Shown here: piece by piece, positions 9,910-19,126 of the stretch
How positions within the stretch are numbered: position 1 is the first letter of the stretch
How the letters are laid out: each line of letters starts with the position of its first letter
Assembly (NCBI GenBank): GCA_025526915.1
Contig: JAHLKH010000211.1
Span: forward strand, 1 to 41,074
Direction of reading: 5' to 3'
Length of the DNA: 41,074 nucleotides
From: Entophlyctis helioformis
Taxonomy: Eukaryota > Chytridiomycota > Chytridiomycetes > Chytridiales > Chytriomycetaceae
The notes under the pieces: generated by a model
What the model saw: the letters and a program-made list of their open reading frames with translations, nothing else
What the model was told of the DNA's origin: nothing
The model's database searches: none
Program-made: the position numbers and the translations under genes

Positions 9910-12028
9910 ATGGGCTACAAGTGAGTGCATGCTGACGTGCTGTCTGTCTGGCTGTCTGTCTGGCTGACTGGCTGACGGGCAGACTGACTGACTGACCGAC
10001 GGGCTGACTGACTGGCACTTGCAACGGCCACGGCTGCAGAGACTGGCTGACGTATCCGACTGCGCAGGTGGTCATCATCCGAGACTGGCGCCTCGGGTCG
10101 ATGTACTACGGCCTGATGCTGGCCATCTTTGGCTACATCATCTACAACGCAGTGACGACAGGCTCGTATCTGCAGAAGGTGCCGCCGGTTGCTGGTCAGT
10201 CTCTGGGCCTCGTGCGTGCTGCTGGCTGCCACGCCCTGTCTGTTGGCCGCCACCTCGTGCATAGGATGGCAGTGCTGGCCCGGCCATGGCGAGGCTTGGC
10301 GAGGCTTGGCGTGAGGTGCGTCTGTCGCTCGGATCTTGGCCGACACTGACGATCCTGCTGGCTGCCCTGGCTGCCCTGCTGTCCTGCAGGCTCTGTCCGC
10401 ACCACGGCGCTGCTCGAGAACACTGGCATCATCCCCCCGTCGTACTGCCTGCCCGGACAATTCAACAACGGCGGCTGTGTGGTAAGCTGCTCGGCGCATT
10501 ACGTCATTTGGGCCAGCGTGTCTGTCATGCGACGTCAGTCGTCGGTCGCTCACACGCACTGGCACTTGTTGGAAACCCTCTGATCGAACACACACACAGT
10601 TCTGGAATGCCGAGCAGATCGTGTTCCCCTTTTCGGGCGAGCTCAACACCATCTTCGTCACCACCCGCGTCACCTTCTCGAGAACAGTGACGCCCGCCTC
10701 GATCGGCTGCCCCAACTTCTTTGAGGCGGCCGCTGCCATTGGATGCGCTCCGCCGTCCATCAAGGACCCTGCCAACACCGTCCTCAGCTTCTACGTTGCC
10801 TTTGTCGAGAAGCTGACGATCCAGCTGGACCACACCATCCGCGCCGAGTTTCCGCAGACGTTTTCCGAGTCCAAGTTTGTCAAGGCCTCCACCGTTGAGA
10901 TGAAGGGCAAGATGCTGCGAGGATGCAGCGGTGGCCTTGACAAGGTCGGCGCAAACTATGACGATGGATACCACCGTCCTTCTCCCAACGTGACCCGGCT
11001 GGACATCTTTTCAGTTGGCGATCTGATCGGCAATGGCACTTGCGATGGCAGCTCGTTCAGCCTCGATGGAGCGTCAAATGCCCCTGGCGCCAAGGACGGC
11101 GAGTCGTGGCGATCTGCCGGCTTCGTCGTGTCGTTCCCTATCAAGTACACCAACCGCGAGAACCCGTCAGAGACCAACACCTTCAAGTACACCTATGTGC
11201 CGGCGATCAGTAAGCTCGCCCTCTTGACACTCGACGGTGGGAAGCAACATGCTCACCAGTTTGCAATGCCCGCATCGGACAGTTGACCGCGCCGAGTTCA
11301 AGATTGTGCAGCAGATCAACAACGCCGACGGATCCATCACATACGTGAACCGCCACGGAATCCGTGTGGTGTTTGAGCAGACGGGGCTTATTGGCCAGTT
11401 TGACTTTTTGGCGCTGGTGCTCAACTTTGTCGCTGCGACGGCGCTTCTCGCTGTTGCTGCCAAGATTGTCGACTACGCCATGATCTACGCGCTGCCCAAC
11501 AGGGACCTGTACAACCACCTCAAGTACGAGGAGTCGGTGGATCTGACCGACGCGACAGCTGTCGCGCAGGCCGTCTCCAACGCGCGCACAGTGGCCGAGA
11601 ACAACTCTGTCAATGGCCCGACTTCCCTGATTACAAAGTCTGGCACGCTGGGACGCTCTGGCATCAGCCCGAGATCTGCCGAGCAGCCTGCTTCAGCCAA
11701 TGCCAATGCCGATGCCAACCCGCCTGCCCTTGCGCCTCCCAACATCCAGTATGCTGCCTCGACCGCGTCGTCCAAGTACAGCCACTCTCTGAACGACGCT
11801 GCCACTGCGCCGAGTGCCCCAGCCATGACGTATGCGCCGTCGTCGCAGCAGCAGGTGCCTACCGTGGCAGCCGTGTATTCGGGTGCCTATTACGCAAACG
11901 TCACCGATCCCAGCCAGCAGCAGCAGCAGCAGCAACAGTATGTGCAGCAGCAACAGCCGCAGCAATACATGCAGCAGTACCAGCAGACGCAGCCGCAGCT
12001 GCAGCCGCAGTACACCTACCAGGGCTGA
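9910..12028 (+). CDS. P2X: P2X-type ATP-gated cation channel
   Basis: Trimeric ligand-gated channel subunit of the plasma or contractile-vacuole membrane. Exons 9910-9920, 10040-10194, 10390-10481, 10600-11209, 11283-12028; the CDS is 1614 nt, 537 aa. The 11-nt first exon (MGYK) is supported by phase and by the result: DWLTYPTAQVVIIRDWRLG matches the cytosolic N-terminus of P2X (D-W...Y-x-T...V-x-I-x-D-x-R-L-G). TM1 is SMYYGLMLAIFGYIIY; a cysteine-containing ectodomain follows. VNRHGIRVVF...GQFDF leads into TM2 (ALVLNFVAATALLAVAA), then YNHLK, a good fit to the YxxxK membrane-stabilising motif. The usual Lys of the N-terminal T-x-K site is Gln, and the Lys before YGIR is Arg. The C-terminal tail is Q-rich. 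Dictyostelium-type receptors are the nearest pattern I recognise. Confidence 0.92.
9940..10014. repeat. CTGT/CTGG/CTGA tetranucleotide array inside P2X intron 1
   Basis: Intron 1 (9921-10039) is mostly tandem CTGT, CTGG and CTGA units and contains about eight copies of CTGAC in the sense direction, the form expected of a branch point. Confidence 0.85.
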
Positions 12029-12078
12029 TGGCTGACCGATCCCTTCCTGCCACTTCTTCTTTTACATAAAACCCGCTC

Positions 12079-12108
12079 TGTCTGTCCATCTGTCCATCTG
12101 TCCATCTG
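12079..12108. repeat. TGTCCATC tandem repeat in the P2X-BRO1 intergenic region
   Basis: About three copies of the 8-mer CTGTCCAT in the 176-bp gap between the P2X stop and the BRO1 start. ATAAAA at 12066 just before it may serve as a polyadenylation signal for P2X. Confidence 0.7.
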
Positions 12109-12204
12109 GCCAGCAAGTGCACAAGTGCCACATCGCCATCTGCGATTCTTTCCTTGGCCACCACCAACAACCGCTCATTCGCCACCACCACCACCGCCGA
12201 CCAG

Positions 12205-15200
12205 ATGGCATCGTCGCTGCAGACGCCGCTGCTGCACGTGCCCAGCAAGCGCACCGAAGAGGTCGACTTCAGCGCGCCGTTCCGCCAGTACATCCTCTCG
12301 GCCTACCAGGAGGAGCCCGACAAGTACGCCGGCCCCATCGCCCAGCTGAACCGCTTCCGCCAGGACATGCGCGGTGCCGGCAAGGACCTCACGGGCCGCG
12401 ACGTGCTGTACCGCTACTACGGCCAGCTGGAGCTGCTGGACCTGCGCTTCCCTATCGAGGAGCGCGCCGTCAAGGTCATGTTCAACTGGTGCGTCGCTCG
12501 CTCGCTCGTTTGCTCGCTGTGTCTGCCTGCCTGCCCGTCGCTGTATCTGGCTGGCTGGCCACACCCTGGCCTGCCCACTGCCGATTGGACCGTTATGCTT
12601 GTCCGCCCGCTTGGCCACGTGGCCAGCAGAAGGTGTCGGAGCAATCGCTGATCTGAACGCATCCGACCGACCCAACCCAACGAAACCAACGGGGTCAGGT
12701 ACGACGCCTTCACGTCCAAACCCATCGCCCAGTACTCGATCGCCTACGAAAAAGCGTCCGTCATCTTCAACATTGGCGCCACCTGCTCGTCCATTGGCGC
12801 GCTGCAGAACCGCTTCGACATCTCGGGCCTCAAGGTCGCGTTCAACTACTTCCAGGCCGCCGCCGGCCTGTTCCAGTACATCAACGACAACTTTCTGCAT
12901 GCGCCGTCCGTCGACATGTCGCGCGACTCGATCAAGTGTCTGGTCGACCTGATGCTGGGCCAGGCGCAAGAGTGCTTCATTGAAAAGGTCGTCATCGAGA
13001 AGAAGCGTGGTGCGATTGTCGCCAAGCTGGCGGCCCAGGTCGCTTTTACGTATGCGGGTGTCGTGGATGGGTTTGGAACATCGTCGCTGCGCGGGCAGTT
13101 TGACAAGTCATGGGTCGATCTCGTCAAGGTAAGCTAGCTGAGGGGCCATGCATGTAACCCCTAGCAACCAGTGGCGTGAGGTTTGTCTTGGTCTACAACT
13201 GATCACACACATGGTGCTCTGCAGATCAAGGCAAAGTACTTTCAGACGCTTGCGTACTACCACCGGTCTATCCAGATGGAGACGGAGAACAAGTACGGCG
13301 AGCTTGTGTCGTATGCCAACGCGGCTGATGCGGCCGCCAAGGATGTGGTCAAGCTGGCCACGTCGTTTGCAAGCATGTTCCCGACATTCACCGTGTCGAG
13401 CGAGGCGGCTGGAAGCATCAGTCCATCCACGCCATCGGCCACTGGCCAGAAGACTTCAGACGCGGCAGCCCTGTCCGAGATGGCCAAGTCGCTCGCCAAA
13501 CTCGCTGCCGATCGTAAGCAAGTCGCGCTCAAGGACAATGAGCTCATCTATCACGCCAGTGTGCCCGAGGTGGAGGCACTGCCGCCGATTGAGAAGCTCA
13601 ATGCTGTCAAGACCATTCCGTTTGCGGACCTGTGCACCAATGGCCAGGCCGACATCACGCAGATCATTGGGCCCGACATCTTCTTGGCGCTTGTGCCGCT
13701 CGGTGTGCACGAGGCGGCGTCCATGTACTCTGAGGAAAAGGCGACGGTGCTGCGTGCCGAGCAAGGACGTGTCCGGGCAGCAGATGGCGAGCTGCAGGCG
13801 ACGTTTGACTCGCTCAACATGATCCCGACGCTGGACCGGCTCAAGCGTCTGCTCCGGTCGTCTGACGCCTCGCCTCTGTCTGCGACTGCCAGCTCGCCTG
13901 GGTCGGCCACGTATGGCGGTGGTGGCGCGCTGCAGTCCATGCCCCTGCCGGAAGAGATTGTCAATGTGGCTGTCACGGTCGCGTCCGAGGAGCAGGACCG
14001 CACCAAGATCGAGTACCTCGCCAGCATGGTTGACGGGCTCAAGCCCAAGATCAGAGGCGTGCTGGACGAGGTCACGCTGCTGCTGGACAAGGAGCAGCAC
14101 GACTGCGAGAACCTGCGTGTCAAGTACATGGACCAGTGGACGATGGAGCCGTCGTTCAAGCTGACGACGGGGATGCGCACGGACATCCGGACGCAGCGCG
14201 AGTCGCTGGAGAAGGCGGGCGAGACGGACAAGGGCGTGCAGCACCGTGCCAAGGAGCTCAAGCCGTTCCTTGCGCTGTTCACCCGCCCGCTGGCGGATGT
14301 CGAGACGCATTTCGCCGAGACCATCTACCGATCGGCACCCCTCTCCCGACGCGAGGACCGCCGCATGAGCCTGCTGGACGAGAATGTGGATGCAGCCACA
14401 TCAAGCAGCCGTGCGAGTGGCCGCACAAGCGTCGCGAGCAACGGCAGCGCGAGCGGCGACGGCCTCGGTGTGCTCGGCGAGCAGATTGTGATTGAAAAGA
14501 TTGACGGGATCCTGGGCCGTCTGCGGTCGCTCAAGCACGAGCGCAGCGAGCTGGTCGAGGAGCTCAAGCGCAGCCTGCACGACGACGATATCTCGTCGCT
14601 CCTCCTCCTCAACAAGGGCCGCGAGAAGCAGATTTTCCAGAGCGAGCTGTCCAAGTTCCGCCCGCTGCAAGGCAAGCTCGACTCGAACCTCGAGGCGCAC
14701 ACGATCCTGCTGCAGGACGTGACGGCCGAGTTCAACAAGCTCGTCGCGTCGTCGCACGGCATGCGGGTGCTTGACACGCGCGAGCGCAAGCGTGCCGAGC
14801 TTGTGCGCGACTGGCTGCGGTCGTTTGACGTGTACCGCGACGTCAAGGCCGGCTATGCCAAGGGCGTGTCGTTTTACACGGACCTGGCCGCGCTCGCCGA
14901 GACGCTGCGCACCCGCGTGGTCGAGTTTGTCAACCGGCGCAATGCCGAGCGTGGCGAGCTTGTGCAGCGGATTGACACCACGCACGCTGAGCGCGGACAG
15001 CAGGCGCTGCGGGAGCAGCTGCAGAAACTGTCCATGGCGTCGTCGCCTGCGTCGTCGCCTGCTGGCACGGCCCCGCCTGCTGTCTCGCATGCGGCTGGGA
15101 CGCCGGTTGCCGGTGCGTTTCCGATGGCACCGGCCCCTGCTAGCCAGCAGCCGAGTTACGCGCAGTCGCCTGTGCAGTACCAGCCGCAGCAGGTGCATGT

Positions 15201-16097
15201 GAATGGCGCTGCGGCGTACCAGCAGCCGCCTCCTCAGCAGCCTGTGCACCAACAACCTGTGCACCAACAGCAGCAGGCGTATCCGTACGCGTCTCAAGCA
15301 CCTCCGCAGGCTCAACAGGCTCAGCAGGCGTACTCTGGATATGCATCGCAGCCACCAGTGCAGCAGTACCAGCCCCAACCGCCTGTTCAACAGCAGCAAC
15401 AGCAGTACCAGCCTCCTCCTCTGCCTCAGCAGCCGGCTCAGCCGTACCAGTACCAGCAGCCTCCGCTTCCCCCACAACAGCAGTACCGGCCCCAGCCAGC
15501 ACCTCAGCCACAGCCGCCCTACCCGTACCAGCAACCGCAGCCTCTTCAACCCCAGCTGCCGCCGCCGCTTGAGCCGCCAAAGCTGCCACCGCCCGTGAGC
15601 CTCCCACTGCACAAGCCGGCACTCCCGGCGTACAGCACCCCTGCGCCTCAGCCACAGCTACAGCCGCCCCAGCCGCCATCTGTTGCGTACCGCGCGCCAC
15701 CGCCGCTGCCACCGCCGGCAACGGGATCTGGCGGTCCGTACGCGTACGCGTCACCCTTGCCACCCATGTCACCGCCGCAACATCAGCCGCCATCGACGTA
15801 CGGATATGCGCCTCCACAGCAGCCACAGCCACAGCAGCCAGTGTACCAGCAACCGCCACAGCCCTATGGCTACGCGCCACAGCAGCCTCAACCGCCCAGC
15901 AGCCTCAACCCCAGCAGCCCCAGCAGCAGTACGTGTATGGTGCACAACCGCCACCGCCACCGCAGCAACAGCAGGGATACCCGCCACAGCAACACGGATA
16001 CACGTACGGCCAGCCACTTCAACCCCAGCCACTCCAACCGCAACAGCAGCAACAGCAGCCGTACCAGCCATACAACACATCCTCCCTGCTCGACTGA
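12205..16097 (+). CDS. BRO1: BRO1-domain vacuolar sorting protein (Bro1/ALIX-like), apparent frameshift near the C-terminus
   Basis: ESCRT-III-associated scaffold for multivesicular-body sorting. Exons 12205-12488, 12699-13128, then 13225 to the end. The BRO1 domain fills residues ~1-390: FSAPFRQYI near the start, WYDAF across the first splice, then QYSIAYEKA and IFNIGA. A coiled-coil V-domain follows (to ~residue 830), then a long P/Q/Y-rich tail as in ALIX. Around 15895-15896 the frame slips: upstream codons read ...YAPQQPQP and the same P/Q/Y-rich composition continues in the next frame (QQPQQQYVYG...) to a stop at 16095-16097. One missing base would restore a 1195-aa protein. Read literally, the frame instead runs to 16476 through a basic nonsense tail with a lysine run from the GAA repeat and overlaps the next gene. 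A sequencing error or a real indel are both possible. Confidence 0.93.
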
Positions 16098-16220
16098 TGA
16101 TGCATCTGTCTCCAGACGACCGTTTCCAACCAGCATGAATGTAAAATCGGATTTTCATATAAGGACGGCGTTGGAGACGTACCGTCGACGCATCGCCGAC
16201 CAGAGCAAGGGCAAGAGGTC

Positions 16221-16271
16221 GAAGAAGAAGAAGAAGAAGAAGAAGAAGAAGAAGAAGAAGAAGAAGAAGAA
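16221..16271. repeat. (GAA)17 microsatellite
   Basis: Seventeen uninterrupted GAA/AAG units in the convergent intergenic space (16098-16330) between BRO1 and the serine-rich minus-strand gene. Confidence 0.95.
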
Positions 16272-16330
16272 ACAGACTAGAGAGAAGAGAATAAGGGACA
16301 GAGAAAGAGGACAAAGGGGGGAGAGAAGGG

Positions 16331-18559
16331 TTAGACGACCACGTGCAGTCCGAGCGGCAGCCGGCCGGCCTCGTCGGCATCATTGTCGTCGCAGTTTGTG
16401 GTCTCGAGGGCGTCGGATGAGGACAACCGAGCATGTGCTTGTGGATGCGTGGACGGGTGGCCGCCGATGCGTGTAGGCGACAAGTCGCGTTTGCCGTTGC
16501 TGGCGTTGCGGGTGTTGCTGGTGTTGCTGGTGTTGCTGGTGTTGGTGTTGGCTGCCGACCATATCTTGGCCGCGACGGCCGTCTTGACGGGCGACACTGA
16601 GATGGACAGCCGGTCCAGCCGCCCATTGCCGCCACTCGTCTCGACGTCGCTCGACCGCAGCGTTGTCACCGTGTCGCTCTTGACCAGATCCCCATGGACG
16701 CCTGCTGCGCCATCGCACTTTGGCGCACCCTGATCGCCGCCGTCCATGGACACGGTGGCCGTCGACGCGCGCACGCTCGCGGCAGCACTCGCGTCAGAGG
16801 CAGCCGTCAGGGACGTATGGCTGATGCTCTTGTACAGCGACGACTTGCCGCCGTGTCCGTGGCGGTTGAACCACGCCCATTTGCGGCCGGGCGATCCGGC
16901 GGCGCGGCCGCTGTTGATGTGGCTGGGCTCCGAGTACACGCGCACGAGGTCGAGGGGCCGTGGTGATGGCGAGGATGCGGATGCAGATGCGGACGAGGAC
17001 GAGGACAGCGAGTCGCGGCGGATGCCGATGCCCGAAAAGGCGACAGAGAGGCTGCCGCGCCTCGAGCCGGTTGCCGAGCCATCGGCCGAGCTCGGCGGCG
17101 ACGGCGACGACGATGTGCTCGAATGCAGGGAATCTGCCCACGACATGGGCCGCCGGAGTATCCGATGAACATCGCGTGCAGGCGGCGGCTGCTGCTGCTG
17201 CGGGAGGCCGGTATCAGACGACGACGCCGACGAAGACGAAGACGACGACGCCAACGTGGATGGGAGAAGGAGTCCAGCGTCGCTGTGCCGCCGATCGCGC
17301 GAGCGTGGGCGGCTGATTCCTGCGCGGTGATGGTCGTCGCCACCGGGAGCGCTGCCTGGCAGAAAGAGCGATCCCATGCGTGCCCAGAAGCCAAAGCCGC
17401 CGCGGTGCTTGTCGACGCTGCCCGTGCTGCTGCCCAAGCCCGTGTCCGGCTGCGCACCCAGCGGCACAGCGATCGGCTCGCTCGTCAGCGTCGCAGTCGA
17501 TGCACGGACGTCGATGGCCACAATCTCAAGGGTGTCGGCAGCAGCGTCGTCGTCGTCGTCAGCAGTCACCGAGGTGTCCGGCACAGGCACAACAAAGCCG
17601 TGCACAGCGGTGAGAGCAGTGGCAGCAGGAGGCAGCTCGTCCGTGGGCGACACTTCCGCAGCGGATCCGCCGCGCGCCGGTGTGCTGCCGGCACCCATGC
17701 TCACAAAGGCAGGCGACGGCGATGGCGGCGGCGTGGACGACTCCACGACGAGGAACCCTGGCCGCGGCGGGATGGGCACAGCGGCCGACGGGGGCGACAG
17801 TGGAAGCGACGAGGAGTGGCCGTGGTTGCCGTGGTTGTGGTTGTTGTGGCTGTTGTGGTTGTGGTTGTGGGCAGCAGCACCTCGATCGGCGTCGACGCCG
17901 GCATCTGCGGCAGTGGACAGCCGCTCGCACTCGGACGCCGACAGCGGCGTCTCGATGCTGTTGGTGGGCGACATGAGCAGCTCCTCGGAGCCGACGCCGT
18001 GCATGTTGTGCATCTGCTTGTGGCGGGCGTCGAGCGATGCATGCGCTGCTTGGTCTGCGTGGTCTGCGTGGCCGTGCTGGCCGTGCGGCTGGTTGTTATG
18101 GTGCGGCTGGTCGTGCTGGTGGCCAAAGAGCGACAGGACCAGCCGGCGGATGCCCGACGACGCCGACGACGAGGCCGACGCGGGCGGGCGGGTGGCCGAC
18201 AGCCGGCGGCCCTGGCGCAGGAAGCCCGGCGGGTGCGAGCGCGGCGGGTCGGGCTCGTCGGGCCACTCGACGGCGGCAATGACGAGCGTGACGAGCGGCT
18301 CCGTGAAGGCGACCCGCCGGACGCCCGGTGGCAGTGCGGGCAGCGTCGGCAGTGCCGGCAGAACGGCTGCTGCTGCGGCTGCTGCGGCTGCTGCTGCGAG
18401 TTGGTCTGCGAGATGGTCTGCGAGGTGGTCTGCGAGGCCGTCGTGGTCTGCAGACATCAGGCTCATGCTGTTGGAGTTGTTGGCTTCGTTGTTGGCTTCG
18501 TTGCTGTCAAAGTTGTCGAAGTTGGAGGAAAGCGGGTCAGCTGACGCCTCGTCGGACAT
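16331..18559 (-). CDS. Disordered Ser-rich protein with an RVxF-like motif
   Basis: A single open exon of 742 aa from ATG 18559-18557 (MSDEAS); the frame stays open upstream to 18829, so an upstream start (such as MTWRR) is possible. Composition is dominated by S, A, P, H and D, with polyalanine near residue 60, His/Asn repeats, acidic runs and several RRxS-like phosphorylation sites (RRGSLS, RRDSLS, RRPMSW). GVRRVAFTEP at residues ~79-88 contains RVAF, a match to the PP1-docking RVxF motif. I see no globular domain, membrane segment or signal peptide. A role as a PP1-binding or otherwise phospho-regulated scaffold is inference. It is convergent with BRO1. Confidence 0.65.
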   Translation of the reverse strand: MSDEASADPLSSNFDNFDSNEANNEANNSNSMSLMSADHDGLADHLADHLADQLAAAAAAAAAAAVLPALPTLPALPPGVRRVAFTEPLVTLVIAAVEWPDEPDPPRSHPPGFLRQGRRLSATRPPASASSSASSGIRRLVLSLFGHQHDQPHHNNQPHGQHGHADHADQAAHASLDARHKQMHNMHGVGSEELLMSPTNSIETPLSASECERLSTAADAGVDADRGAAAHNHNHNSHNNHNHGNHGHSSSLPLSPPSAAVPIPPRPGFLVVESSTPPPSPSPAFVSMGAGSTPARGGSAAEVSPTDELPPAATALTAVHGFVVPVPDTSVTADDDDDAAADTLEIVAIDVRASTATLTSEPIAVPLGAQPDTGLGSSTGSVDKHRGGFGFWARMGSLFLPGSAPGGDDHHRAGISRPRSRDRRHSDAGLLLPSTLASSSSSSSASSSDTGLPQQQQPPPARDVHRILRRPMSWADSLHSSTSSSPSPPSSADGSATGSRRGSLSVAFSGIGIRRDSLSSSSSASASASSPSPRPLDLVRVYSEPSHINSGRAAGSPGRKWAWFNRHGHGGKSSLYKSISHTSLTAASDASAAASVRASTATVSMDGGDQGAPKCDGAAGVHGDLVKSDTVTTLRSSDVETSGGNGRLDRLSISVSPVKTAVAAKIWSAANTNTSNTSNTSNTRNASNGKRDLSPTRIGGHPSTHPQAHARLSSSDALETTNCDDNDADEAGRLPLGLHVVV

Positions 18560-18986
18560 TCGTCGCCACGTCATGCTGACGGCGTGCACCGTGCTGGGCC
18601 GTGCTGGTCCACGGCCGTGCATCGGCATGGCAACGTGCACCAGCACACGCTTCGCTGCATCTGCGCAGCCCAGCCCAGCACGACGCCCAGCACGACTCTG
18701 CTGCCGGCCTGTGCCTGCCTGTGCCTGCCTACGCACAGACGCTCGCCGCGTCACACACGTCATGTGCACGCGCTGGCGCGTCCAAGGGAACACAGCCCCG
18801 CCTCGGCCGACGACGTGCCGCGGGAACAAGCTTCCGCAGATGGCTGAGTGCAGCGGAACAACCGCGACATGGCCACGGCCACCAACTGTTCATTGTGCGT
18901 GCTCGTTCAGACACTCGCTCAGACACTCGTGCGTGCGTGCGTGTGTGTGTGCGTGAGGACGTGTGCGCTGTTCACTTGCGTGCTGT
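18560..18986. other. Intergenic region with GC-rich simple repeats
   Basis: This stretch lies between the start of the Ser-rich gene and the stop of the velvet gene, both on minus. It contains CTGTGCCTGC repeats (18711-18730) and a GTGC/GTGT run (18930-18956). The Ser-rich gene's frame is open through part of it, but the residues look random. No other gene is seen. Confidence 0.5.
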
Positions 18987-19095
18987 TCACTTGCGGTTGC
19001 GCAGCTTGGTCCGCACCGGGAGCGGCACGCCCTGCCGGAAAAAGTGGTGTACAAGCTCAGACGACTCTGTGGGATCGCAGCACAATCAGCACAAT

Positions 19096-19126
<31 letters not shown>

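Noticed and set aside
16098..16476. Lysine-rich basic C-terminal extension of BRO1
   Set aside because: It is the GAA microsatellite and intergenic DNA read through after the apparent frameshift, and it overlaps the opposite gene. It is not a nuclear localisation signal.
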